Shown piece after piece: positions 22,028-33,513 of a stretch of DNA of 64,000 nucleotides. Each line of letters opens with the position of its first letter. Position 1 is the stretch's first letter. The position numbers and the translations under genes were made by a program. The notes beneath the pieces were generated by a model. It was not told where the DNA came from and did no database searches. It saw nothing but the letters and a program-made list of their open reading frames with translations. The stretch is from Catonia carolina. Taxonomy: Eukaryota; Arthropoda; Insecta; Hemiptera; Achilidae. Location: NCBI GenBank assembly GCA_035578175.1, contig JAQMRL010000006.1:64898001-64962000 (forward strand). Direction: 5' to 3'.

Positions 22028-23385
22028 TGACAAAAAAACTCGGAATTTGGTTTTTAGTTGCTGAGTTTATTTTCTTAGTAGTGTTCATTAATAATTTGAA
22101 GGAAAACAAATTTTTATCTCGGAAAAATAATAATTATTGTAATTAAGGTTGCTGGCTCTTTGAAGCGCTAGTGTACCGAAAAATTTTACATTTTTATGTA
22201 AAAATGTAAACACGACTGTATATTAAATTTGATTATAACAATAATAGCAAAACAGTTTCTAGAAAACGAAATGCATTCGCCTGCTTCTTTGACTACACTT
22301 TTTCTCAGTAGCCAACTATGGACTTCAAATCCACTCGCAGAATTTTTTCGTACTATCATTTTTAACTAACATTAAATAAATCCTGTTCGGATTACCCGGA
22401 TATCCGGACAAGCGTTATCCGAATCAATGGAATTCTAGAGTAATTGATTTCCATCGATCTCATCCTACTTGCAAATTCTCAAAAAAATTACTAATCCACA
22501 AATTTAAACATTAAAGAATGAGTCAATTACAAACAGGATTTCGCTACGGATAGAATGAATTAAAATAAAACAAAAAACAGACTCAATTAGTAGTAGATCG
22601 GTATAATAACCAGGAATTTTTGTACAGTATCGAGATAGAAACAAACCCGTTATGGTAGAATAAACAGAAAGTAATTTGCTATTTTATTGGTTAATAAAGT
22701 AATAAAATACACACAACAAACAGCGTAAGTACAAGGGCGGAGGGGGTTATTTATGCCATACCCTTCGTGTAATTCATGGAACACAAGGCTTGACAGATAA
22801 CCGGATATTCGTATCGGATATGCCATGTATGGTCCAGTCCTTGTCCGTACTGTCCAGACAACAGACACTGATTAATCATTTTATTTCGCCCGTTGTCGTT
22901 GTTCAATTGTTCCCAATGTTTCCCCGCTGTTCGCGTTCTCCCATCATCACACATGCGATTCCCCTTTCAATTTCTATATAATTATTCAAATCATTGGGAA
23001 ATAATTGAATCATTTTTTAATATTATGTTTGAATAATACATTGAATCACCCCGCTGCGCAAAAATAACTACCGTAATTTTAACCGGACGAATATTGATGG
23101 AGTAAATACATTAAACGTCGATAATTTAAACAAATCAACATTACGGAACAATCGAGTTGTAAATGTATACATATAAATATAAGTGACGGCTCGTGCCATC
23201 AAAAAAAGGTTTTTTTTTGTTTTACTTTATTAGGAAAATTCACAACTGTACATAAAAAACGAGTGAATGAGATGCTAATATGAGATAAAATGTGCTTTAA
23301 GACTTCGAGGAGATCACCATTTAAAAGTAAGCTCCAGCGGTAAATTTTTTATAAACTGTTTACGTTGATAGAATTATAAGAGGAT
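22028..23385. other. Unassigned stretch
   Basis: Includes a G+C-richer patch at about 22780-22970 that is open on both strands for 60-75 codons without recognisable motifs. An A-rich tail for the preceding LINE is not obvious. Confidence 0.4.
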
Positions 23386-23655
23386 CTTTTCTATTATCGC
23401 AACCCCCCCCCCCCACCAATACAATTTGTCACATTTTGTGGATATTTCGAATGTAGGTGTTCTTACAGTATTTTTAACGATAAAAACGGGAAAAATTTAA
23501 AAAAAATCATATCAATATATTTTTCAAATTAAAGTTTAAAGTTTTTTCTTTTTTTAAGTAAACCTTAAAGTATTTATTGATAATTATTTAATAATATTTC
23601 ATTTAATTATGTTAAATTAATTTCATGATTAGTTAATTTAACGATAACATGTACT
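23386..23655 (+). repeat. Fold-back MITE F, partial arm
   Basis: Starts GATCTTTTCTATTATCGC, then a C run and TTTGTCACATTTTGTGG, AACGATAAAAACGGG and the low-complexity centre, as in one arm of element F. Its opposite arm is not seen before 23.88 kb. Confidence 0.65.
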
Positions 23656-23884
23656 CAATGTACTTATAATATGTACTATCGAATATTACATACTGCATCG
23701 TGGGCGTAAACGTCTGCGGGGATTTCCGGGAAGGTATGGTAGTTACGTACAAGTTCGTTGCTACGATGAGATAATTTTGTACCGAATCTTAGGTAAATTT
23801 TACGAACAAGTCGTTCCTTTACGTATGGAATTTCGAGGTAATTGTTCAAATAGTCATTGGTAACGTAAAAGGGAACAATTTGGG

Positions 23885-24318
23885 GTATTTTCTGTTATTC
23901 CCCCCCCCACCGCGTAATAATTTGTCACACTTTGTGGATATATCGAATGTAGGTAATCTTACAATATTTTAAACGATTAAAACGGGTAAAATATTTTTAA
24001 AAATCATACATCATTATTTTACAAGTTAACGTTTAACTATTAATTGATATTTATTAAATTATTTATTAATATTTAATTTAATGATGTCATGTAGCCTACT
24101 CAGTGAGTTTATTGTTGTACTTCGTTACAACATACAATAACAATATTGAGAAAAAGCAATGTATTTACTCTTTGTAATCTTAACTAAGAATATTGGTGTA
24201 AAATTTATAAAATATTTTCCCGTTTAACGTTATTAATACTGTAAGATTGCCTACAAAATACCCACAAATGTAACAAATTTCGCTGGGAGGGGGACAGAAA
24301 GAAAAGTAATTTGTTGTA
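23885..24318. mobile_element. Fold-back MITE F, third copy (degraded)
   Basis: Left arm begins TTTTCTGTTATTCC plus a C run. The right arm ends with GGGGGACAGAAAGAAAAG, the inverted equivalent. Shared blocks TTTGTGGATAT and AACGGGTAAAATATTTT. The target duplication is not clear. Confidence 0.6.
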
Positions 24319-24484
24319 AGAATTTTGATTAAAATCGTTGGATTTTTGAAATTACGGATGTCTAAGCAGTTCATATGAAGAGTTAAAAAACAGAGAAAAA
24401 CTAGTACACGAATAAATATCTGCCAAACTCCCGAGAGTAAAAAAATGTAAAATACACATCTACACAGAGCTTTCTCATTGAGAA

Positions 24485-24735
24485 TACTATCATCAATCTT
24501 GTTGATAATGTTTGTGTGGGGTCCCGTAGTTGTACCTAACTTAAATTCCACGTTTTACTTCCGTACGATATTCCGTTCTTGAAATATTTTCGTCACACAC
24601 AGATTAAATTGCTAAAAACATGTTTTTTTTGGTTCAGGGGTCCTGACAACGTTTATATCGGGAGAAAACTCGATTTCGAAAAGCTACATTAAAACAATAC
24701 TACTTTTCTTCCCTATATTATAGGAGAAGAGAAAG
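24485..24735 (-). repeat. Repeat C fragment ((CA)n-side end)
   Basis: Contains GTACCTAACTTAAATTCCA, GATATTCCGTTCTTGAAATA, a short CACACACA run, AAAAACATGTTTTTTTTGG and the terminal CTATATTATAGGAGAAGAGA. Distal part missing. Confidence 0.75.
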
Positions 24736-25480
24736 TTAAAAAAATATGATGTCTGCTTAAAAACAAATTCAATATTATAATAAGCACCGTATGTTTTCGG
24801 ATTACCAAGGATAACTTTCTTCGAATTCAATAGAACACGTAACAAAACGGGACACAAAATAATAATTACAATTCCTGAATTCATACAATTACAACAAAAT
24901 AATAATAAACAAACAAAAATATTAATAAAATTTTGGTTAAATATTGTACACGTTAAAAATAAAATTCTTTTCTTATGTAAATACTCCAAAAGTTAAACAA
25001 TACAGAAACCTTTCCTGAATAGAAAATAGGCTTAATGAGGACAATACTTAACAACGGCCTATATTTAAATTAAATGAAATATAATATAGTTTCCCTTTTA
25101 TATTTTTAAACAGTTATTTAATGTCATATTAAACGAACAATATAAAGCCAAATATATTAAACGTCACAAGAAAAAATAGGTACATAATTTAATTTAGCAG
25201 TTTAATACCATGAGTGAGAACATCAAATGCCCATTGAATCGGTCATTTCAGTACGCCCATAAGTCAAAAAAACTAAAATTTAGAAAAATTAAAAAACTTT
25301 TAGTTTATTATGTTTCAATTATGTTCCACAAAATTCATATTCGCCGTACAATTTTAGTTTCAGTGTTTCAGATTCAAACTTCTTCATTATTTAAATTAGC
25401 TGGGTAACAAAATAAAACGAAATAATACAAAAAAAACCAAAAAGGTTTACGATTACACAAAATCGCTGATCAAAATTAAT
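24736..25480. other. Unassigned stretch
   Basis: AT-rich, no recognised feature. Confidence 0.4.
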
Positions 25481-25755
25481 AACAGACAAGTGGAGTGTTA
25501 AATTACTTGCACTTAATCTGTTAGTTCCGGAGCTACAAAAAATAGTTCTGTTTCTTATCACATGGTCAGCCAATTAAATGACAGAATCATTTTTAAAAAC
25601 ATAAGAGGTACAGTTGTAAAAGACAATAATCAGAGTTATCTCCTCTGAAAGTAATGAATTTCATTATACGGCCAGACTTTGTGGTGAATGAAGTGAAGGT
25701 GTGATTTGTAAGGGTAGATATTAGATGCTTTCCAGAAGGTCTGGCATGCTGATAA
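25481..25755 (+). repeat. Repeat A, 3'-truncated copy
   Basis: From AACAGACAAGTGGAGTG through the ACGGCCAGACTTTGTGGTG block to TCTGGCATGCTGATAA, then replaced abruptly by LINE coding sequence. Confidence 0.8.
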
Positions 25756-26460
25756 TTCCCTGGACGGCGCGAATGACCAACGCAGAACTTCTACGAAGAA
25801 TAGGAAATGATCTGGAAGTTTTGGTAACTAACAAAGCACGTGTAGTAGCAGTACCAGGGTAATATTATGCGGAATGTAGCCAGATATGTCTAGCTTCAAA
25901 AAGATCTTCGGAGAAAGAAGCCCTGGAAGAAGAAGGATGTCGTGGTTAAAGAATCTTAGGACCTTTTTTTATCCGAGGTGGCGAGAAAAACTCATGTTCA
26001 CTCCCTCACGATGGGGGAAGTAGTGTTGGACTCAATTGAGGCGTCCTCGTCCAGCCCCAAGGAGGCCGCGACCGCCTTACCAACCAAAAACCCGCCGCCT
26101 GGCCACTTGATCCGACATCAGGTAACAAACCTCCACCTCCCTCGGAACTGTTTATAAAATACTACAAGGGAAATGTCGGGTTAAAAAAAAAATTACTACT
26201 GTCAGCAGGGCGTGGAAGGGAACCGTAGCCTAATTCCCCTCTCGCTGTCACTGAACAACACTTACTCTCTCACTATCATTCAACTCTTTTATCACCAGCT
26301 CAGGAATTTAGCATGCCTACCTAACCTACTGAGATCGGGACAGGATTGATAAAGAATCTTAGCACATGGTTTAACAAAACCTTCTCATCAATACACTTTC
26401 GTATTGCTGTTGATAAAGTGAAATTTTCATGACGATCGCCAAAATTTTAACGAATATATG
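25756..26460 (+). pseudogene. Non-LTR retrotransposon C-terminus split by a SINE
   Basis: The first part (to 25959) reads, through frameshifts, WTARMTNAELLRRIGNDLEV then GERSPGRRRMSWLKNLR. The second part (from 26350) continues LKNLSTWFNKTFSSIHFRIA and VDKV, the usual end of LINE ORF2 proteins with a W-LKNLR motif. The junction is the 13-bp duplication TAAAGAATCTTAG generated by the inserted SINE B, so the two halves were one fragment. At least two frameshifts and several stops; non-functional. Confidence 0.8.
25960..26349 (-). mobile_element. Poly(A)-tailed retroposon (SINE B), copy 2
   Basis: Minus-oriented 390-bp copy. Its T run near 25963-25969 is the poly(A) tail. It is flanked by exact 13-bp duplications TAAAGAATCTTAG (25947-25959 and 26350-26362). 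It starts (minus strand) TCAATCCTGTCCCGATCTCA, about 60 bp inside copy 1. The short conserved frame ending IVRE-stop is kept with mostly conservative changes. Confidence 0.88.
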
Positions 26461-27258
26461 CACCTTTAAACTAATTTGTTAAAATAGGTAATCGGGATCC
26501 TGTTGTAATAGAAATTATTCACGTTTCACTGTTGAAAACTTTTTCACTTCATACCATATAAAGTTGATAATACCTATAAAATAATAATAAAGGAAAGGAG
26601 CAGTAATCGGTTAAAATTTATTATTGAACATAAACACTTTAGTTGGATTCTTTAGAAACCTTTTAAAAGACGTTTTAAAAATTTAAGAAGAATTTAAAAG
26701 AGTAGTTGTTATACTTCATACTTGTAACCTTTTTATTCAGAAGCGTTAAGATTACAGACGGACAAAGCAGAGAATACTTACGAGTTCAGTAAACCTATAT
26801 TAGGTCATTTTAGTGGTTTTCCTTTTTTTATTTGTTTCTTAAAACGAAAATGAAATCTCTAGTCATCCTCTTTGCTTTGTCTTCCAGGAATATTTTTTTA
26901 TTTCTCGCCTTCTTTCGTTTTTGTATTTAAGTGGAGGCCCACTTTTTAATCTTTCATTTTACAAGCAATCGTTTAAGATGACAAGACTATATTTACGCTT
27001 ATGATTATAATGTCTTCTTTTTTATCTTATTATGTACCGATTATGTCTATTTAACATCACAATATAAACTCCAAGAATAAATACATCTGAATTTCATGTT
27101 TTTGTTTGTTATTTCTATTTAGAATTCTAAGCTTTTAAAGTGTTGTCTCTAAATAGCGTACAATAAAAGAATGTTTCTATGTATATTTTATTGATTTACT
27201 CATGCTTTTCACGCCGCTTTCACAGAGTTGACAATGCACCTTATCATCCATAAATATT
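26461..27258. other. Unassigned AT-rich stretch
   Basis: No gene or repeat recognised; probably includes the decayed 3' untranslated part of the preceding LINE. Confidence 0.4.
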
Positions 27259-27782
27259 GCATGTTGTTGTTTAGGTCATCAGCCGAAAGGCTGCCGGCCG
27301 CATTGGCGAAGTTGGTAACGTGCTCGCCTCTCATCATGCGGTCTTGGGTTCGAATCCCATTCAGGCACGGCATTTTTTCATACGTTACAAAAAATCATTT
27401 CATCATTCACCGTCTGCATTAGCAGTAATTGCAGAACAGTCGGACGTTAAACAAAAAACAAAAAAAAAGCCGAAAGGCTGGTTTGAACCTGTAGAGGTAT
27501 TACTACGTAAAACGAGGAGTGAGGTGGTTCACCATTGCCTTCCTCACTGAGAGGAAAGTATGCTTAACAGCATGCCGGGCCCTCAGAAAAGCACATATTT
27601 TCCACTCTGCAAATGACACCTTCATTTCATTACTTTCAGAGGAGATAACTCTAATTAGTGTCTTTTACACCTCTACCTCTTCTGTTCTTAAATGATTCAG
27701 TCATTTAATTAGCTGACCAAGAGATAAGAAACGAACAGATTGAGTGTAAATAATTTGACACTCCACATGTCTGTTATGGGTA
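27259..27782 (-). repeat. Repeat A copy split by a tRNA-SINE
   Basis: The repeat A tail (GTTGTTGTTTAGGTCATCAG and the hairpin) is at 27259-27292, and the body resumes at 27469 and runs to TGTCTGTTATGGG at about 27781. The split falls in the GCCGAAAGGCT hairpin, which is duplicated. Confidence 0.85.
27293..27468 (+). mobile_element. tRNA-derived SINE (head type 1), with target duplication
   Basis: The head has an A box (TGGCGAAGTTGGTAACG) and a B box (GGGTTCGAATCCC) at tRNA spacing, a body with TCATCATTCACCGTCTGCAT, and an A-rich tail ending in nine A. It is flanked by exact 11-bp duplications GCCGAAAGGCT. The 176-bp length is typical for an insect tRNA-SINE. The acceptor-like ends suggest a tRNA ancestor, but I cannot name the isotype. 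Confidence 0.9.
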
Positions 27783-27864
27783 GAAATATTACATATTTTT
27801 CCGTTTAGTCAACTTACGACTACAATAATCATACAAGTCACTTCTTCAATTTTAAAAGAGTGGT
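27783..27864. other. Short unassigned gap
   Basis: AT-rich spacer between repeat A and the next SINE; nothing recognised. Confidence 0.4.
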
Positions 27865-28030
27865 GTAAAGGTCAAAGCAACTGGTTTCTACTTTCTACCG
27901 CAGGAGTCTCCGGTTGAATTCCCGGTTAAGTCTGTCATTTTTTTATCACTTTTTTGCATGTACCATCTTTCTCGTCGTCTGCATTAGCACAGTAATCGGA
28001 AAACCGTCGGACGAAAAACAGAACAAAAAA
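27865..28030 (+). mobile_element. tRNA-derived SINE (head type 2, shared body)
   Basis: The head AAAGAGTGGTGTAAAGGTC with B-box-like CCGGTTGAATTCCCGG differs from the type 1 head, but the 3' body (TCGTCTGCATTAGCACAGTA, then a GTCGGACG block) matches that of the 27293 SINE. Ends in an A-rich tract. Confidence 0.7.
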
Positions 28031-28075
28031 ATATCTTTAATTTTCCTGCCCAATTCTTATAAAAAAATCTGGAAT

Positions 28076-29072
28076 TTCTTTTGCCAAAGTAGAAAATGAA
28101 CAATATAACCTCTTCTATTTGAGCAGACGTAAACAATGTAATATGAAAAACATAACCTAATTTTAACCGTGAGTTAATTACGCTAAACCTTAGCACCGTA
28201 GAAAACGATGCTTGAAATATAAGTTGCAGGTTTTTTAATTTTTAATAACTTTGACTATAGTTTTGCCTACACTTTTGCCTTCAATGTATAGTACGGCCAT
28301 AGTTTTTGAAAAAAACAGTATTTACCATAAAAGCACAGTCTACCCAAGAATTTCAGAAATATTTACACTTACCTTATTTCGTAGAGCATAACAAAATTTA
28401 GTAAATGAGGCGATTTTTTAAAAATCTCACGAATAAACTACTACTACCGGCTGACCGATTTTGATGAAAATTTTTAAGTCGGGCCCCCTACATGTACCTA
28501 ACTTAAGTTTCTGGTGTACGATAATCCGTTCTTAAGAAATTTTGTTCACACACAATCCCAACAGTGAGGAAACGAAGCACCTCAAAAGACATCACATCCT
28601 CGACTTAGACCAACGATTTTAATCCATACACGAAATTTAATTCACCATTCATCTTTATCACTACTTTTTAATCTTAAGTGAAATTTCAAATTTTCATTTT
28701 ATTTTACTTTTCTATTGTTAACTTCTTTTACATTGTTTACTTCTGTTACATTGTTATTGTTAATTTTGTACCTTAGCCACTTTTCTTAGTTATTTTTTAT
28801 TAACTTTATTTTTCTAATTTTATTTAGTTGAAGTGAGAGCAAAGGCTGTCTACTTCAATCGCATCAGTTTAGTTCTTTTATAATGATTTGTTTAAAGCCA
28901 TTTTGTGAAGGCTGATTGTAAATAAATTAATTAAATTAAAAAAATAAATAAAAACACACACAATCACACCGATCTATGAAAACATGTATTTCTGGAAAAG
29001 ACTTGAATTCGAAAAATTGGCATGAAACAATTGTGTACGTTCCTTTCTTATGTATTCATATAGGACAAGAGA
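28076..29072 (-). repeat. Repeat C copy split by a jockey-like LINE tail
   Basis: Minus-oriented repeat C from TTTTGCCAAAGTAGAAAATG at the distal end to ATTCATATAGGACAAGAGAA at the other, interrupted at its short CA run by 397 bp (28558-28954). It has only one internal unit. Confidence 0.82.
28558..28954 (+). mobile_element. 5'-truncated jockey-like LINE insertion
   Basis: Flanked by exact 11-bp duplications CACACACAATC (28547-28557 and 28955-28965). Begins with the last 20 codons of an ORF2 (28560-28622, reading NSEETKHLKRHHILDLDQRF-stop), followed by a 3' untranslated region and an A/T-rich tail ending AAAATAAATAAAA. The peptide matches the end of the 55.1-kb relic (NSEDTHRLKHF...PLDLPLRF). 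This is a classic target-primed, severely 5'-truncated insertion. Confidence 0.88.
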
Positions 29073-30141
29073 ATGTAAAAATACAAAAACCATAAATTTA
29101 AATAGATTCGAAATAAAAAAAATCATCAATACTTTTAGAGAAACACATTCGATGTTAAAATTACGAACACTAACTTAATTACAAATAATTTGTTTAACTT
29201 ATAACAATATTAGGGTAATATGTTTTGTGGAAAAACGTAAGGGGAACAAACGAAAAGGTTAATTATCAAAGCATACACAACGAAAAAAGGAGTTAAGGGA
29301 TGAAAATAAACAATACTTTATACTTAATATGAAAAAAACCATTATAAAAAAGTTCAAACTGTAAAATTTCAGTCATTTAAGCGAATACACAATTTGCGAT
29401 GATTTGGAATATAAATTGTATAAATACAGAGAGAGAGAAAGGCAGAGTAAATGGGGTTTTGGGCGTGTGTAGTGATGAAGATGATGACGGTTATTACAAC
29501 CCCAAAATTTCATCCCCCGATTTCCCCGTCGACCATTCATAGTAGGACTAGTAAGTAATCATCTTTTCCATGCTCTCTCTCGTTTTCTCGAAATTAGGCG
29601 TACCTGAACAGGGGATAAAGGGAAACAGTACGAGGAAGTAATTTGGCAGCGTTCCCCCAACAAAATCCTCAACCCGGGTCTTTCAAATCCATTTTGCTTT
29701 TGTGTCCCCTAATCTAATCGTTTTAACATTATGAGTCTGTATTGTATTGTGTGTGTATGCGTGTACATTAATATATTTTTACCCTGTTTTACAATTACAT
29801 CCCTTGCGGTGATATCAAATTTTCAACACTGAGATTGGTAAGGCGTTTTTGAAAAGAGGGAAGACCGTTTTCAGATATCATATTAAAATTACTAAACATG
29901 ATTTATTAAACTTGAAAATGTACACTTACACACACGCACACACAGTAGGCCTACTGTAATTTCTAGATCGGAATTAATACAGGAAAAACATTCGTAGAAT
30001 AATAATTTATCACCATTTTTAATTTCATTAACACTATAATGAAATCGTAATCATGTTAATTAACATTTATCAAAATTACTGATTTTTCTATTTCAAGTGA
30101 ACAGGTTGTAATGTTGCAGAATTGTAAAAAAAAAAATTTTT
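29073..30141. other. Unassigned stretch
   Basis: G+C rises at 29440-29700, including a GAGAGAGAGAAAGG tract, with no recognised frame. CACACACGCACACACA lies at 29928-29943. Confidence 0.4.
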
Positions 30142-30313
30142 GCCAGCCGCATTGGCGTAGTTGGTAACGTGCTCGCCTCTCATCAAGCGGTCGTGGGTTA
30201 GTATCCCACTCAGGTACGGCATATTTTCATACGTTACAAAAAAATCATTTCATCCTCCACAGTTACGCCCCAACGTCATCGCTAATGACAGTTGCAGTTG
30301 ATTGGGACGTTAA
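30142..30313 (+). mobile_element. tRNA-derived SINE (head type 1)
   Basis: Same head as the 27293 copy: A box TGGCGTAGTTGGTAACG and a mutated B box GGGTTAGTATCCC. The body has ACGTTACAAAAAAATCATTT and a different distal segment (CATCGCTAATGACAG) before GGGACGTTAAA. Target duplication not resolved in the A/T-rich flanks. Confidence 0.82.
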
Positions 30314-30864
30314 ATATATTTTATTTAAATATATTTTTAAATGTAATAAATATCTAATCAAACATCAATAAAATATGAAATTATTTCATTTTTATTAGAA
30401 AAATAAAATAAAAAGTATTTTCAAAAGATAGCCTATAGGTCTTTATTTATCAAAGGTGAAAAATATATTGAGTAAAAACCCCTTAAGGCTACCGAGTTTA
30501 GAAAGATTTCTTTACTGGACAGCATTGAAAGAAAAATGGGATTACAAGAACCGAAAAAGAAGGATTTGATCCTACCTCAATCGCAAGCGTTTCAGTTCAA
30601 GGCTACACGATATCTGATATAATGCTGGTGGTATACCTATTGCTAATACCTCATACGGTTCACCGTTTCAAAAAAGAAAAGAAAAGCTATGACTCTTTTT
30701 ATGTGCGGGTATTTAAAGGTTGCAATAACCTTACTGTTAAATCACTAACCACAAAATTAAAATGATTATCATTCCACAACTTATTTACAAAATAAAATGA
30801 ACGGAAAATCTGTTAAACATACAAGTTAATAAAAAAATATTGATATTTTGTTCAAGATAACTTT
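30314..30864. other. Unassigned stretch
   Basis: No recognised gene. GATTTGATCCTACC near 30566 weakly recalls a B box in inverted context, but no tRNA-like fold is convincing. Confidence 0.35.
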
Positions 30865-31044
30865 TACTTTCTCTTGCCCTATAGGCCTATCAAAATATAG
30901 GAGAAACATGTACTTACTGTTTCCGTAGCGATTTTCCGAAATTGAGTTTTCACCAGAAATACGTGTTTTCAGGGCCCCTGAACCCAAAAAAAACTTGCCT
31001 TTAGTATTTTGTGTGTGTGTTTGCGTGCGCGTGCGCGCGCGCGC

Positions 31045-31075
<31 letters not shown>

Positions 31076-32010
31076 CGAGAGACAGAGGGGAGGAATTGAA
31101 ACTAATCGTAAGTTAGGTACCACTAAAGAACCAGATACGAACATTTTTACATAACTCAGTCAATTAAAAAAGTACTTTATTCAGAAGATTTTTTAATTTT
31201 TTTACGATTTTCTGAAGAAAAAAAGGCCTCTACGGTATTTTGTTCAAATCGCCGCATTAACACTTTAGTTTTTATGCTCTACAAGATAAAGTAATGGTAA
31301 TGTCAGCTAAAATTTTCGGGTGCTGTGCTCTCGTGATAAAAAATTTATTTTTTTTACAAAATTGTAGTGGTAACATGCATTTTAGGGCAAAAGTGTATAA
31401 AATTAAAGTTGTAGGACACTAAAACACCTGCAACATTTATTTCAAGCATTTTGTTATTCAACGACGCTTAGTTTAGCGTCAATTAGTGATTTTTCGTATC
31501 TTTAAGTTCTAAAAAGGTTGTATTTCATTTAGTGTTATTCACTCTTGATTGAGCCCATAACGGGCAGGTGGAGTGTTAAATAAATTGCACACAGTCTGTT
31601 GGTTCCAGGGCTACAAAAAATAGTTCTGTTCCTTATTACATAGTGAGCCAATTATATGACTGAACTATTTACCAGAAGAGGTGTAAGAGACACTAGTCAG
31701 AGTTATCAACTCTGAGAGTAATGAATTTCACTAAACACCTGTGTGAGTACACACCCTGTGGTGAATGAAGTAAAGGTGTCATTTGCAGGGTGGAAAGTGG
31801 GTGCTTTTCGGAGGGTCTGGCATGCTGATAAGCATACTCTTTCAACTCAGTTAGGAAGGCAATAGTAAATAAACCACCTCACTCCTTGTTTTTACTTAGT
31901 AAAACCTCTAGAGGTTCAAACCAGCCTTTTGGCTGTTGACCTACACAACAACACTCATGATTAAAATTAAGTTACGTTTTTCATTTTACTTTGTTTGCTA
32001 ATGATTTAAT
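30865..32010 (+). repeat. Repeat C copy split by repeat A; long (GT)n run
   Basis: Repeat C starts CTTTTACTTTCTCTTGCCC, carries a G/T-alternating run at 31011-31072 including a GCGCGCGCGCG core, and reaches the TTATTCACTCTTGATT block. Repeat A interrupts it at 31551, and C resumes ATTAAAATTAAGTTACG at 31961. Confidence 0.85.
31551..31951 (+). repeat. Repeat A, full-length with target duplication
   Basis: 401-bp copy from GAGCCCATAACGGGCAGG to TTGACCTACACAACA. Flanked by CACTCTTGATT and CACTCATGATT (11 bp, one mismatch), which is repeat C sequence, so this A inserted into C. Confidence 0.87.
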
Positions 32011-32335
32011 ATACATATTACCGTGGTTTTTAACCAATTAAAATTTCCAGAACCTTGGATGGGATTTTCTACTTCGTAATCAATCACTTTAAGTAGTGCA
32101 CCATAGAAATAGCCTCCTAATTTATATTAAACCTAATTTGAAAAGAACAATAACTAAACCCCAACTAACTGGACTGCACATGAGATCTAGTTAATAACAG
32201 CCAAGTTGGAGTGTGAAGTTTCCCGTTCGCTGTCACATTTTGTTCCACCGAATTCCAGCTGACTTTTTGTTAGGCTATCGTCCACAGTTGGACCACAACG
32301 TGACTACACAGGATACGATTAAGGTAAGTCACTAT
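32011..32335. other. Unassigned stretch
   Basis: Nothing recognised; immediately precedes the large palindrome. Confidence 0.4.
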
Positions 32336-33513
32336 GTATGTCCACACTCGTGCCGCTTTCTTATTCGACGTGCGATATCGCATGCGTTTAGAGGCATGCC
32401 ATTTCACCTGTCCGTACTCGTTTGAAGGGCTTTTTCTAAAAAAAAAAACAATGAATATTTTTGAACACTACACTATATTAAATCCTGTTCTTTCCTGCAT
32501 TGATTGGTTTGACTTAGATTATTTTATTTTGAAACTAGCCGGAGTTACAGCAATTTACGCATAAAGAGTACTCAGATTTTAGCCGATTTTCCGTTAATGT
32601 GGTTTTTAAACGTCCGTTACTCCGTCCAGGATTTTCATAAAAGAACGGCGTTTAAGTACGTTGAAGATCACAGTTTTCTCTGTTTGAACATTTTAAAACA
32701 GAATTCTGATGTTCCATTTTAAAATACCGGCCTTTTTTTAAGTGTATTTTGGCTTCACGTAAAGATAGGGAAATGATTTTTGGACTGAACCATGCATTTT
32801 TACAGAAGTATTGCGTCATGTATCGTATTTTGCATTTGTAATTAGAAATAGATATGTGGTTTTAATAGAAAATGCTATTAGGCTCTAAACTTCTTGAGAG
32901 GAAACTGAGCTCTATAGCGGTAACCGCTCCGAGTATAGCCGTTCAGAAAAACAAACTTCTGTGTTTTTCCTGTTGCAACTCATTCCGTAGCTCATTTTGA
33001 ATAATTTAACGATGTTTTTATTTTTTTAAAATAAACGCTTTGCTTAATATAATACTGTTGTGAAAATGCACGGTTCAGTCCAAAAATCATTTCCCTACCT
33101 TTATGTGGAGCAAATAAAGCACTTTTTTGGAAAATGGCCGGCATATTAAAACGAAACATGAGATTTAACTTTTAAAATATTCATATTTTAGAAAAACCTG
33201 ATCTTCAACGTACTTAAACGCCGAGTTTCATGAAAGCCACGACGGAAAAACAGACGTTTATAAACAACGTTAACGGAAAACCGGCCAAAAACTGAGTACT
33301 TTTTTGCGTAAATTTCTGGAGTTATCTCCGATTAATTTCTAAATAAAACAATCTAAATCAAACCATTCAATGCAAGAAAGAACAGGTTTTAATTTAGTGC
33401 ATTGTTCAAAAATATTTGTCATGTTTTTTTGAGATAAACTTCTTCAAACGAGTGCGGGAAGGTGACATGCGACATCGCAGGTCGAATAAGAAAGCCCACG
33501 AATGTGGACATAC
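32336..33513. mobile_element. Large palindromic fold-back element
   Basis: Inverted arms of roughly 450-480 bp start GTATGTCCACACTCGTG on the left and, inverted, GTATGTCCACATTCGTG on the right. Shared blocks include TTTTTGGACTGAACC and GTACGTTGAAGATCA in inverted order. The central 250 bp is unique. The flanks have CTA on both sides at offset one (CTA-T-GTATG and CATAC-CTA), which might be a 3-bp duplication as in Harbinger, but this is weak. No transposase is seen. Confidence 0.8.

Noticed and set aside
22380..22960. Repeated CCGGATAT-type motifs near 22395 and 22800 considered as TIRs
   Set aside because: Similarity is limited to a few short words and orientation is inconsistent; no target duplication.
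27293..27370. Considered as a genuine tRNA gene
   Set aside because: A and B boxes are good, but it is flanked by target duplications, has a SINE body and A tail, and lacks a convincing paired acceptor stem.
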